A stretch of 64,000 bases of DNA from Sphingomonas bacterium (GTDB taxonomy: Bacteria > Pseudomonadota > Alphaproteobacteria > Sphingomonadales > Sphingomonadaceae), in contig NZ_CAHJWJ010000014.1 in NCBI RefSeq assembly GCF_903642285.1, positions 1 to 64,000 on the forward strand. The letters run 5' to 3'. Position numbers and translations under genes: made by a program. Under the pieces are notes generated by a model. The model saw only the letters and a list, made by a program, of their open reading frames with translations. It was not told where the DNA came from and searched no databases. Numbering within the stretch: position 1 is the stretch's first letter; the number at the start of each line of letters is the position of its first letter. Shown in pieces: positions 1-8,895 of this stretch.

Positions 1-326
1 TGAAACGACCCATCCGACGCCTCCCGCTAACACCTCACAGCATAGCATATTACGTCGTTTTCACACAGCCTCGGTGGATTACGGCCCGGCCGCTTTCGAG
101 CGCAAAGATCGCGTAAGCAGACGCTTGTTCATGAAGGTGGCATTAGACAGCTAAACGCGGCATTCGGCCATTTGTACCGTCAGCGAGTCCGAGCAACGGG
201 GAGCCGGATCCCTAACCATCTCGTAATTGAGGACCTAGTCCGACAGGACGTTACGCGACTTGTGGCGGCTCTGCGCGCGCATTCTAAAGTACTTCGTCCC
301 GCAACTAGCCACGTCCAATACGGCGC
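1..326. other. No gene seen at left edge
   Basis: This stretch lies downstream of the CBASS operon stop and holds no convincing reading frame on either strand. I see no hairpin with a T-run, no tRNA and no clear repeat. It may carry the remains of whatever flanked the defence island on the left. Confidence 0.5.
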
Positions 327-815
327 TTAGCGACTATAAGCCAGGTCGGCGGCTTCCTCAGATATCACATCTAGCTTGAAGGTGGACGCAAACAGAGTTT
401 TCTCACGCGTATAGAAGAACGTCGGCAGTGGTGTTCCAGCGTCGATCAGTCCGATTACAGGCTGCGCGACCGCTCGCGCCAGCGTTCGCCATGCCTTCTT
501 GTCCATCCCAGACGGGTCGCCTGAGCCATAAGGATGGGTGTGCCAATCGCCAAGAACGGTAATTAGGGCCTTGCTCCGACGCCATTCCGACTCGATGGCG
601 CGGGCGTGAGCCGGATCGCGGCGCTCGAAGGTGTAGGCGGTGGCGACGTCCTGCGCCTGTTGCTCCGTGGCGCCGGTGATTTCCAGATGATGCCCGCGTC
701 TCATGCCCAAAAGGAAGCCGCCCGTCTCGGCTGGCAGACGTCGCAGCCGCTGCGCGCGGATGCGGTCTACAACCGCCCGCGGTATCACCACCGTCGGCCT
801 CAAGCTGGTGTGCAC
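327..815 (-). CDS. cap3: CBASS Cap3, JAMM-family isopeptidase
   Basis: A 162-residue JAB/JAMM metalloprotease. The zinc motif is complete: Glu30 (PAETGGFLLG), then HTHP with His92 and His94, and the SGMD Ser102/Asp105 pair. In type II CBASS, Cap3 removes the CD-NTase from the targets to which Cap2 has joined it. The frame is open further upstream but that part only shadows cap2; I chose GTG at 815, which overlaps the last codons of cap2 (stop at 800-802) and leaves a normal-sized JAMM domain. It is the last gene of the cdn-cap2-cap3 operon. Family assignment is secure from motif plus context; the exact start is inferred. Confidence 0.88.
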   Translation of the reverse strand: MHTSLRPTVVIPRAVVDRIRAQRLRRLPAETGGFLLGMRRGHHLEITGATEQQAQDVATAYTFERRDPAHARAIESEWRRSKALITVLGDWHTHPYGSGDPSGMDKKAWRTLARAVAQPVIGLIDAGTPLPTFFYTREKTLFASTFKLDVISEEAADLAYSR

Positions 816-2380
816 GCCGGACAATTGGCCGCCATGCCCGGACTGCTCGGATCGCGGCGCACCGATCGCTCCCAATCCAAGCGCACGGTCCGAAGCAGAT
901 GATGTGGGTGACCCCGCGCCCAATCCACCGCGTGCTGAACAGCGAGCGCGGCGGCCGCCGTCGGCGCCGCCGGGCCATAGGGCGTCATGAGCTGCTCGCC
1001 GCACGTTGCGACCGGCTCGCTCGGCGGCTCGCGTAGCGGATCGAATCGCGGGCGAGTCCCCTGATCAGGCTGGAGACATCGGTAACAGGCATAGCCCGGC
1101 TCGGTCGAAATGAAGCTCTGAACGGCGATCCCTGCACCGGAAATCCAGCAATGGAGTAGGGTCGGCTTCAGCGCCTCACGGCCAGCGCGCCCGAGATGCC
1201 AGGCGTTGAGCCAGTCACTCACCGCCTGTTCGCCGGTCGCGTCGATCAAGAGATCTGACGCTTCGAGGATCATCCGCTGGGATTGTGCAGGGGCCGGTCG
1301 GGAGACGACGTTTAGACCAGGGAAGTCGCGCAGCGTCGCTTCCGCTACCGCCTCGGCCTTGAAGCGCCCGATGGCAGACGCGCCGAGCGCATGACGACGG
1401 ATATTGAACACGTCGAGGATGTCGCCATCGATGAGCGTCAACCGTCCTCGACCGAGCCCCGCGCCTATTTGCGCCAGCATACGGGCAAGATAGCCCCCGA
1501 TCGCGCCGCAGCCCACCAGCGTCACCGCCTGATCGGCCAGAGGCGCTTCGTTCGCGCCGAGCACGCTCGCTAGGTCGGCACGGCGGCCATTTAGGCGCGT
1601 AATCCAGGTGGCGCGCGCCGCCCCCGTCTTCACCCAGCGTGACCAGGCACTCGGGCGTTCGAGCGAGCGCACGAAGGCCGCGCCGCTACGCGACACCATC
1701 AAACGCGCTATCGCGATCCCGTTGGGGGCTTCGATCGCCACCGCCGGGTCCGATGCATCCTGGGTCGCGAATGCGTCGGTGATGGCCGCAGGCAGCGCGC
1801 GATCCCAGTGCGCCGACCAATCTAGCAACCCGCCCAGCGTCGCCGGCTTGTCCTGGTGCGCCTCGAAGGAGAGACGCGCAGCCGTTTTCACCAAAGCGAG
1901 CTTCGGCTTTACCGCGGCCGACGTGCTCTTCCTAATGACCTTCGCTTCTCGGCATAGGTCCGCAAGCGAGTCGATATCGTAGCGGGATGCGCCCCAATAG
2001 GACGGGAACTCGCGCGCGATCTCCGCGGTCGCAGCCGAGGACAGGCCAGCGGTCAATAGTTCGGCTGCGCGCGCAATGATCCCTCGGGTCTGAGCAGGGG
2101 CACTATAGCGGTCGAACACGTGAAAGGCGCGGTTGATCACGCATAGCTCGCCCGCGTCGTCGAGGTGCGGCACCACCTTGCGCAAGAGCGCCGCAGGCTG
2201 CTCGACATACACTCGGGGCGGCTCGATAAACTCCAGGTCGTCGAACACCAACCGCAGGGCTATGGGTGTTTGTTTGACACGGACCTCGCCCGTCAAGGTC
2301 AGGCCACGAGCGGTAAGGTGTGCGGTGAAGCCGTCAGTGGCGACCGCGTCGATGACCGCTTGCGCGATCACCGCGCTCAC
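800..2380 (-). CDS. cap2: CBASS Cap2, E2-E1 ubiquitin-transferase-like fusion
   Basis: A 526-residue protein with the Cap2 layout. Residues about 1-150 form an E2-like domain with candidate catalytic Cys80 (AGELCVINR). Residues about 280-480 form a ThiF/E1 adenylation domain with the nucleotide loop VGCGAIGG at 289-296 and the acidic strand LTLIDGD. Cys432/Cys435 (CYRC) and Cys460 (ATCGEQ) lie in the E1 part; Cys460 is my candidate E1 catalytic cysteine. In characterised type II CBASS, Cap2 activates the C-terminus of the CD-NTase and conjugates it to targets, which primes cyclic nucleotide synthesis. Its ATG overlaps the CD-NTase stop by ATGA, so the two are translationally coupled. Length fits the family. 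Confidence 0.92.
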   Translation of the reverse strand: MSAVIAQAVIDAVATDGFTAHLTARGLTLTGEVRVKQTPIALRLVFDDLEFIEPPRVYVEQPAALLRKVVPHLDDAGELCVINRAFHVFDRYSAPAQTRGIIARAAELLTAGLSSAATAEIAREFPSYWGASRYDIDSLADLCREAKVIRKSTSAAVKPKLALVKTAARLSFEAHQDKPATLGGLLDWSAHWDRALPAAITDAFATQDASDPAVAIEAPNGIAIARLMVSRSGAAFVRSLERPSAWSRWVKTGAARATWITRLNGRRADLASVLGANEAPLADQAVTLVGCGAIGGYLARMLAQIGAGLGRGRLTLIDGDILDVFNIRRHALGASAIGRFKAEAVAEATLRDFPGLNVVSRPAPAQSQRMILEASDLLIDATGEQAVSDWLNAWHLGRAGREALKPTLLHCWISGAGIAVQSFISTEPGYACYRCLQPDQGTRPRFDPLREPPSEPVATCGEQLMTPYGPAAPTAAAALAVQHAVDWARGHPHHLLRTVRLDWERSVRRDPSSPGMAANCPACTPA

Positions 2381-3591
2381 CCCGATTGCGTCCGCGGCAC
2401 CGTGGGCTTCGGCTGGACCTGCGCCGGGGTACTCCGCACCGCCGCGACGGCGCCGCCCATGGCGATCAAATCCTCGTTCGCGGGCACGCGGTCGCCAAAG
2501 ACCGCTGTCGCGTGACTGAGAGCAAGTCCCTTGTGGAAGGTGCCGTCAATCGCCGCATCCATGCGGTCGGCTACGCTTAGAAAAATGCCGCGAACCCGCT
2601 GTCGGTAGTCGGGCGTCCAATCCTTACAAAGCAGCTTGTCGGTGTCGCCGGGAAATGCCGGGTTGCCGACTGGCTGCTCCACCTGCCGGGCGATCGCGCG
2701 CGCCGTCCTCACCAGCGCGATATCGAGCCGGGTCGGATCAAGATCCTTCATCGTCTCCATCGCGCTCACGACAAGCGCCATGATGCAGATCGACGACAGC
2801 CCTCCGTCGAAACGTGCGTCGCGCATGCCCTTGAAGCAGCGCGACAACTCCCGAACGATCGACCCGTGCAATTTCACGGCGTTCTCGAACCAGCCCTCAA
2901 GCTTGCGCGGGTCGGACTCGATCCAGCCGTCGTCCCGATGCGCGAGCATGATCTCCGCTTCGGCCAGGGTGCGATAGATGCGCTCGTCGAGATCGACGGA
3001 GTCACGCATTTGAAGCGATTTGGTGAGACTGTCCGCCGCCGTGAACTCTACGAGCTGCTCAAACGCACTGTCCTTGATGGCGTATAGGGGCAAGTCGATG
3101 TGGAGCCGCTCGCTGATCTCCACGCGGACGCACGACCCCTTACGCACGGGGTTCAAGGTCCAGCCCTCGCGCCGGCACAAGGGCGCCAGCGCCTTCTCCA
3201 CCAGCTTGAAATAGGCCGCCGACGCGATCGTGGGGCGAACGCGGTTTCCGACTAGCACGAAGGACTGGGGGAGAAACACGCCATCGTCCTGGTCGATCTG
3301 CTGCCCCGGTGGGTTCTGGCAGTCATTCACTGTGTGGTAGGCGAAGCTACCCTGGATGCGGAACTTCGGCCGAGGCACCTGCGGGTCGAATGTCGTCGCG
3401 GCGAGTTCCCTGCCTAGCAGCTCCTCACGCAGAAGGTACTGGTTCCAGTTCCGAAAGGCGCCCCGAAGGGTGTCCCGGATCATCTCGCGCGCCGTAGCCA
3501 GCTCCCGCCGATCGAGCGTCTCGACCGCAATCTCGTCGAGATAGCCTTGGCCGACAGCCATCAACTTGTGCAGATTCAGCTTCGTTGCCAT
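2377..3591 (-). CDS. cdnA: CD-NTase (DncV-like cyclic nucleotide synthase)
   Basis: A 404-residue nucleotidyltransferase of the CD-NTase superfamily that makes a cyclic oligonucleotide signal on phage infection. The active site is visible: QGSFAYHT (Gly81-Ser82), IDQDDG with metal-binding Asp100 and Asp102, and the third acidic strand HIDLPLYA with Asp166. These blocks resemble Vibrio DncV, so a clade A-like enzyme is likely, though product nucleotides cannot be read from sequence. The chain ends in Ser-Gly; a small C-terminal residue is what Cap2 conjugates. I set the start at 3591, not the upstream frame extension, because a strong AGGTGGGG ribosome site sits just before it. First gene of the CBASS operon, transcribed away from the dac-like gene. 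Confidence 0.9.
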   Translation of the reverse strand: MATKLNLHKLMAVGQGYLDEIAVETLDRRELATAREMIRDTLRGAFRNWNQYLLREELLGRELAATTFDPQVPRPKFRIQGSFAYHTVNDCQNPPGQQIDQDDGVFLPQSFVLVGNRVRPTIASAAYFKLVEKALAPLCRREGWTLNPVRKGSCVRVEISERLHIDLPLYAIKDSAFEQLVEFTAADSLTKSLQMRDSVDLDERIYRTLAEAEIMLAHRDDGWIESDPRKLEGWFENAVKLHGSIVRELSRCFKGMRDARFDGGLSSICIMALVVSAMETMKDLDPTRLDIALVRTARAIARQVEQPVGNPAFPGDTDKLLCKDWTPDYRQRVRGIFLSVADRMDAAIDGTFHKGLALSHATAVFGDRVPANEDLIAMGGAVAAVRSTPAQVQPKPTVPRTQSG

Positions 3592-3746
3592 GCCGTCCCC
3601 ACCTTTATGCTCAGTATGGGGCTGCTTCGGCTTGTGAACAAGAGGCGAACGGAACTCAGGGCGTAGCGGATCTTGGCGTGGGCACCAGGGGTAGAGCAAG
3701 TACCGCCGGGATTGCGCTTTGCAGCGAGACGCTTCACGTCGTCCTT
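3592..3746. promoter_or_regulatory. Divergent CBASS promoter region
   Basis: This 155-base gap separates the CD-NTase operon (minus) from the DAC-like/Cap15 operon (plus), so it must carry both promoters. On the minus side there is a clear ribosome site before 3591. On the plus side I see no good Shine-Dalgarno before the ATG at 3747. I could not pick out convincing -35/-10 pairs. Shared control of sensor, enzyme and effector from this gap is inference. Confidence 0.45.
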
Positions 3747-4238
3747 ATGAGCCAAACCGACCTTGGATTGACCGATGCTCTGCTCGGGCTCCTCGTTGAG
3801 GTCGACGCGCGTGCCGACGCCGACTTTTCAGGTACCGGTGTGATTGTCAGCGCGTCACCAAATGAACTGCCGATCCTTGCTCTGCGCTTGATCAGCGATC
3901 CGGGCGAGGTCGCGGATGTCGCAGGTATGCTCGCGACCATTTCCAATCCAGCGCACGAGCATCACGACGGGTTTCACGTGCTGAGCCCGAAGCTTCGTAT
4001 CCTTCGCCTTGGGCAATACTTCTCGCCCCCGATCATCCACAACGCGCCCGTCGACCGCACTAGGCGTTTCGGCGGACGCTATCTCGCCGCGCTGTTCGGC
4101 TCGGCTGTTCCAGGAGTCGTCGCAACCGGCGTCGCGAGCTGCGAATTCGGCATCGCTGTCTTCCGTGAGGGCAAGGAGATCGCATATCGGTGCGGCCGTT
4201 CTCCGGCCGCCGTGACGGCTCAGGGAAATGCGTCGTGA
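3747..4238 (+). CDS. DAC-fold (DisA_N-like) protein with degenerate active site, CBASS-associated
   Basis: A 163-residue protein that I read as a single diadenylate-cyclase-fold domain. An N-terminal strand (SGTGVIVSASP) is followed by HHDGF, matching the catalytic HDGA block of DAC enzymes, then a strand pair resembling the segment after it (RILRLGQYFSPP), then FGGRYLAAL in place of GTRHRAAL, and a C-terminal strand (EFGIAVFREGKEIA) in place of VVSEETG-IS-A. Asp of DGA is kept, but the RHR nucleotide-binding residues become R-Y-L, so it is probably a sensor or ligand-binding relative (DACN-type) and not an active cyclase. It precedes the Cap15-like effector and is coupled to it by a GTGA overlap. 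No signal peptide or membrane segment. Fold assignment is by eye and needs a profile search. Confidence 0.6.
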   Translation: MSQTDLGLTDALLGLLVEVDARADADFSGTGVIVSASPNELPILALRLISDPGEVADVAGMLATISNPAHEHHDGFHVLSPKLRILRLGQYFSPPIIHNAPVDRTRRFGGRYLAALFGSAVPGVVATGVASCEFGIAVFREGKEIAYRCGRSPAAVTAQGNAS

Positions 4239-4924
4239 TCCTGGCGCTAAACCGGTCCATCATGCTGACAATCCTAGTCGCGTTGGTGCTCGCGCCGGTG
4301 GCGATCCTCGTCGGCTTCGACGTGGTGCGGACGCCCGCCGACATCCTCAAGTGGTCGAGTCGGATAGTTTCTTTCCTGACCTGCCTCAGCCTGCTTCTCA
4401 GCTGGACACCGGCCTTGCGCTTCGTCCACTGGATCACGCTGGGGCGCCTCTGGTGGTATCCCTGGATCGGAGGGGAGTGGCGGGCCGAGATCCGGTCCAA
4501 CTGGCCGAAGATTGAGCGCCTCTACGAGGCCGCCAAGGGCAACGGGCGACGCTTCGATGCGCTGACCGAGCCGATCACCGAGGCCGACGCGAAGATCACG
4601 GGCGCCAATGTCACGATCAAAGTCGGCCTCTTCGAGATCGAGATCGAGATCGTGCCCGACGGTACGGAGAGGTGCAGCACCACCGATTACGTGCGGCCGA
4701 GCTGGGCCAAGCCCGAGAGGCCGAAGCTCAGCTACGTTTACACCCAGGTCGACCCGCTGCCGGTGGCCCCGACCGACACCCGGATGCATTCGGGGGCTGG
4801 GATCGTTCAGGTCATGTCGAACGGCGAGCTTCGCGGCGAGTACTGGACCAATCGCAAGGGCGAGAACGGCCTCAACACGTCCGGAACAATCATCATCCGC
4901 CGCGTCTCAGAGGAGGCGGTTTAA
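4235..4924 (+). CDS. cap15: Cap15-like CBASS effector (2-TM, beta-barrel)
   Basis: A 229-residue membrane protein. Two hydrophobic segments lie near residues 9-28 and 41-58, followed by a strand-rich soluble domain opening with YPWIGGEWRAEI and closing with LRGEYWTNRKGENGL and TIIIRR. This is the layout of the S-2TMbeta (Cap15) effectors, whose barrel binds a cyclic nucleotide and whose membrane part then damages the inner membrane. I chose GTG at 4235, which overlaps the preceding stop (GTGA) and has AGGGA eight bases upstream; the next ATG is at 4262 and would clip the region just before the first TM segment. Divergent placement from the CD-NTase operon is unusual. Family call is good, ligand unknown. 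Confidence 0.75.
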   Translation: MILALNRSIMLTILVALVLAPVAILVGFDVVRTPADILKWSSRIVSFLTCLSLLLSWTPALRFVHWITLGRLWWYPWIGGEWRAEIRSNWPKIERLYEAAKGNGRRFDALTEPITEADAKITGANVTIKVGLFEIEIEIVPDGTERCSTTDYVRPSWAKPERPKLSYVYTQVDPLPVAPTDTRMHSGAGIVQVMSNGELRGEYWTNRKGENGLNTSGTIIIRRVSEEAV

Positions 4925-5005
4925 CCCGTCACGTTGAGCGCGCGTAGCAGCAGCTCACTGAGGTTTGCTTTCGCCGGCAGCGCAAGAATGCTCTAAAACG
5001 GCGCC

Positions 5006-5905
5006 GTGGACTTCATCAACCTCAACCGCCGGTTCCGCTTGATCGACGCAGAGAAGCCGTTCGAGCTCACCGACTGGGAAGCCTTCGGAATTGATCGGGG
5101 CTTGGACTGGCCTGCCTTGTTAAAACGGCCGCGGGTGATCGTCCTCGCTGAAGCGTCGGCCGGCAAGACTGCCGAGTTCAAGGGCCAGCGCGATCTGCTC
5201 CGCGACGACGGCGAAGCGGCCTTCTATCTGACCGTCGAGACGCTCGCCAGCTCGGGCCTCGACCGCTCGCTGTCGCGCGACGACGCGCTGCTGTTCGCCG
5301 AATGGCGACGCTCGGCGGCGACCGGCTGGTTCTTTCTTGATTCTGTCGACGAAGCGAGGATCAACAAGAAGGATATCGAGACAGCGCTGAACGTCTTCGC
5401 CCGTGATCTTGGGCTTGCTTATGACCGGGCGCGCGTTCTGATTTCGTGCCGTGGCAGCGTCTGGACGGGCGAGGAGGATCTCGCGCTGGTCCACCGAACC
5501 CTGCGGCCGGAAACGCCTCGGCAGCCAAGGGCACCGGTCGATCGCAATGCCGCGCTCTTTGCCTCGTCCCGCACCGCCACGACCGAGACGAAGGTCGAGG
5601 ACGGGCCGCGAGGGACGCTGCCCGACATTACCGTCGTCGGCCTAACCAAGCTCACCGCCGCCCAACGGCTGAGCTATCTCACCGCCGCCGGGATAGAGGA
5701 TCCCGAAAGCTTCGAAGCGGCGCTCGTCGCGCACAACCTCGTTCAGTTCGCCGAACGGCCCGGCGACCTCAGCACGCTGGTGCGGTATTGGGCGAAAGCG
5801 CGCCGCTTCGACGGGCTGGTGCAGATGACCGAGCTCGGCATCACCGAGCGACTTACCGAACTGAGCAAGACGCGCCGCGAGCCTCGGCCTTGCCGCCACC
5901 ATTGA
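5006..5905 (+). pseudogene. NACHT/STAND-like P-loop ATPase, N-terminal fragment
   Basis: The first part of what is normally a much longer protein. A P-loop (AEASAGKT, residues 48-55) and a Walker B-like strand FFLDSVDEA (109-117) are followed by an arginine-finger-like ISCRGSVW stretch, the pattern of NACHT/STAND ATPases used in phage defence and signalling. It begins with GTG at 5006 and has no strong ribosome site. After about residue 292 the reading frame runs antisense into an HNH gene, so the native C-terminal sensor and effector parts are missing. The break is near 5880. Probably non-functional. Which defence family it came from cannot be told from the fragment. Confidence 0.7.
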
Positions 5906-6515
5906 CCATGCGCAAACCAGTTACCGCGCACCGGTTGTCATAAGCGTCGAGCACGTGGCCGCGGAAGGCGGCGCTACGCACCTTGCGGTTGACCAGAAGC
6001 TGCGCGACACGCCGCTCGTCGGGCGGTGATGCCAGCAATGCGGCAGTGGGAGCATCGATGTTCCGTGGATCGAGCTCGAGCCGGATCGCGTGTTCGGGGG
6101 ACAGCGTGTCGATAAGACCGCGGTTCACAATGGCGGCGAAATCAGCATCGTCGATGGGGCGAACCGATCGGCCGCGCAGCGCCCGACCGGCGATGGCCGG
6201 ATTGTCCAACTCGCGCAGCATACGCTCGAGGAAGCGGCCGTCCGGATCACGGTACGGCACCGGGCGATCGAACTCGATGAAGTCGCTGATACGGGCATAA
6301 AAGAGCGTGCGGTCGGCGTGATCTGGGTCGATGCTGTGCACCCGATCGGCTGCCACATAGGCCTTTCGGCCACCAGCCGAGCCGGTCTCCCGGTAGACGA
6401 TCCAGTCGCCGACGCATGCCTCAGCTGCGCGCAGGTAGACGCGCGGGAAGTGGTAGCGTTCGGCGATCAGGTCGTCGTAGCGCGATGCACCGCTGATCTC
6501 GAACACACCCTTCAT
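5853..6515 (-). pseudogene. HNH restriction endonuclease, 3'-truncated
   Basis: N-terminal about 210 residues of a putative restriction endonuclease. Residues 1-140 form the PUA/EVE-like N-terminal module seen in this family (SRYDDLIAERYHFP, CVGDWIVYRE). The HNH module then starts (FRGHVLDAYDNRCAVTGLR, NGGGKAEA) but stops before the expected AAHI-P block carrying the catalytic histidine, and runs into unrelated sequence (RGASC). So the nuclease lacks its active site. It converges on the truncated ATPase with a shared break near 5880. I used the ATG at 6515 since upstream residues do not fit the family. Confidence 0.75.
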
Positions 6516-6569
6516 GCCAGGATCGTGACGCGGTTCTCGGGCTGGAGCAACCTTGCTGACGATCTCCAA

Positions 6570-6876
6570 CGGTCAGCATTCTTGAAGCAGGTTGTTGCTG
6601 AACGAACGGTCGCTTTCGAGGAGTGCAGATGCCGCCTCGAACGTCCGGGTCTAGGTCATCCTACTCCCATCCGGAGTTCTCCCTTCAGGCTTAAGGAGTT
6701 GGTCTTGGACGCGACCCCTGACCGAGGCAGCGCCGTGCTACTACAGCCGGATTGTTTGGAGGCGCAGAAACGAACTCCATCTCGAACTGCTGATCAGCGT
6801 TTGGCCCCAAGCAAGCATTGCCTGTTGCGAAATCAACCGTCACGCTAGCTATGGGCGAGGGCTAGGGGATTATGCG
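6570..6876. other. Intergenic region, no gene seen
   Basis: About 300 bases between the HNH fragment and the amidohydrolase. Reading frames here are short and do not resemble proteins. The promoter of the amidohydrolase should lie near its right end, but I cannot name its boxes. Confidence 0.4.
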
Positions 6877-8895
6877 ATGTCGGTAACAGCAGGACGGCTT
6901 CTGCGACAAGCGGGCGCTATTGCGATGTTCCTTCTCCCCGCACATGGAACGGCGCAGCTGAAAAAATCGCCAACCGGCCACGACCATGGCACCTTCGTGC
7001 TTCATAAATTCGCCCGAGCGATCGGAAAGGAAACCTGGCAGATCAAGCCGGATGCCAAGGGCAACACCGTACTTACCTCTGATTTTCTTTTTACCGATCG
7101 TGGCGGCAAGGTGCCGCTGAAGACGACATACGTCGCTTCCGCGGCGCACGAGCCGGTCTCGCTGAAGGTTGCAGGCAAATCCTCGCGGCTTTCCGAATTG
7201 AACGACGAGTTCCGGCTCGACGGCAAGCGGATCTCGTTGCTCCGCAGCGGCACGACGACGACCTACCTGACCAAAGGACCCGCTTTCTTGATCGACGGCT
7301 ACTCGCCGGTCGCGATGCAAGGCGAACTCATGCGCTGGTGGCTGGCGCACAACAAGCCGGCGCTGATTGAGACGCCACCTGGCGGTTCCATCCATATTCA
7401 GCCCGCCGGAGACTTGATGGCCGGCGGCACGACGCTGCATGGCTACGTCGTCAACGGACTCATTTGGGGCGGGGAAACCCTCTGGCTGGACGACGACCGA
7501 CAGCTGGCAGCGCTTGTCTCGACCGATGCCGAGTTCGACCATTTCGAAGCCATCCGCGAGGATCTCGAGCCGTCGCTCGGCACGTTCATCCAGGCGGCGG
7601 CCAAGAATAGTTTGGCGGCGCTCGCTCAACTAGCCTCAAGTGCCCAAGAGCCCCCAGCCAAGCGGCTCGCGATCGTCGGAGTGACGCTCATTGACGGCAC
7701 GGGGGCGGCCGCCGCGCCCAACAGCACCGTCGTGATCGAGGATGGCCGCATCAGTAGCGTTTATCGCGGCGCGATGCCCAAGCTGAAAGACGTGACCGTC
7801 CTCGATGGGCATGGCAAATACCTCATCCCCGGTCTCTGGGACATGCACGCCCATTACGAGCAGGTCGAGTGGGGTCCGATCTATCTTGCTGCGGGCGTGA
7901 CGACCGCACGAGACTGCGGCAACGAGTTCGACTTCATCACGACGGTCCGCGATACGCTCGCGTCAGGAAACAGCATCGGCCCGCGCTTGCTCATCGCAGG
8001 CATCGTCGATGGCACCGGCCCGCGTACGCTCGGCGCGATCACCGCAGACACGCCCGATGAAGCAGTGGCGGTCGTCCGAAGATATAAGGCTGCGGGCGCG
8101 CTTCAGATCAAGATCTACAGCAGTATGAAACCGGCATTGGTCCCGGTCATCACACGCGAGGCCCACCGCCTCAGCATGACCGTCACCGGCCACGTGCCCG
8201 ATGGGATGACGACGGTGCAAGCCGTCGAAGCCGGGATGGATCAGATCAACCACATCAATTACCCGTATGCCGACTTCTTGCCCAAGGACCTCGTGCGGTC
8301 GGCGCCGGTGACCGATCTCGATTTTCAGACCCCTGCGGTCCAGCACGCGCTGGCTGTCTTCAGGCAGCACGCCACGGTATTTGATCCCACCATGACGGTG
8401 TTCGAAATGCAGTTGCACATGTCGACCATGCCCATCGCCTCCGTCGAACCCGGTATGGCGCATCTGCCCCCCCAATTGGCAGCGGCGCTGGACACGCCTG
8501 GCATTCCGCTATCGGAGGCCACCCACCTGGCGAAACTGTACTCAACGCTCACGGCAACGCTGCGGACGTTGCACGAGAACGGCAATCCGATCGTCGCCGG
8601 CACCGACCAGAGCGTTCCGGGCTACAGCCTCCACCGGGAGCTCGAAATCTATGTCGAGCAGGCGGGCTTTACGCCGATGCAAGCGCTGCAGTCAGCAACC
8701 ATCGTGCCGGCCCGTGTAATGGGCCTCGACAAACAATTGGGTACCATCGAACCGGGCAAGCAGGCGGACATGGTCTTGCTCAATGCCGATCCGTTGGCGG
8801 ATATTCATAATACCCGCCGCATCGCGAAGACGATCAGCGCAGGCGCGGTCTACGATCCCGCACCGCTTTGGACGGTGGTAGGCTTCAAGCCCTAA
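6877..8895 (+). CDS. Secreted amidohydrolase-family protein with extra N-terminal domain
   Basis: A 672-residue protein. A signal peptide (residues about 1-26) leads into a roughly 240-residue domain of no known fold to me, then an imidazolonepropionase-like amidohydrolase barrel from about residue 262. Metal-site elements are present: DMHAH, a lysine in LQIKIYSS, GHVPDG, NHIN and the terminal aspartate in AGTDQS. Such proteins are exported prolidase-like or amide hydrolases; substrate unknown. It stands alone with its own gap on each side. The catalytic half is confidently assigned, the N-terminal part is not. Confidence 0.85.
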   Translation: MSVTAGRLLRQAGAIAMFLLPAHGTAQLKKSPTGHDHGTFVLHKFARAIGKETWQIKPDAKGNTVLTSDFLFTDRGGKVPLKTTYVASAAHEPVSLKVAGKSSRLSELNDEFRLDGKRISLLRSGTTTTYLTKGPAFLIDGYSPVAMQGELMRWWLAHNKPALIETPPGGSIHIQPAGDLMAGGTTLHGYVVNGLIWGGETLWLDDDRQLAALVSTDAEFDHFEAIREDLEPSLGTFIQAAAKNSLAALAQLASSAQEPPAKRLAIVGVTLIDGTGAAAAPNSTVVIEDGRISSVYRGAMPKLKDVTVLDGHGKYLIPGLWDMHAHYEQVEWGPIYLAAGVTTARDCGNEFDFITTVRDTLASGNSIGPRLLIAGIVDGTGPRTLGAITADTPDEAVAVVRRYKAAGALQIKIYSSMKPALVPVITREAHRLSMTVTGHVPDGMTTVQAVEAGMDQINHINYPYADFLPKDLVRSAPVTDLDFQTPAVQHALAVFRQHATVFDPTMTVFEMQLHMSTMPIASVEPGMAHLPPQLAAALDTPGIPLSEATHLAKLYSTLTATLRTLHENGNPIVAGTDQSVPGYSLHRELEIYVEQAGFTPMQALQSATIVPARVMGLDKQLGTIEPGKQADMVLLNADPLADIHNTRRIAKTISAGAVYDPAPLWTVVGFKP

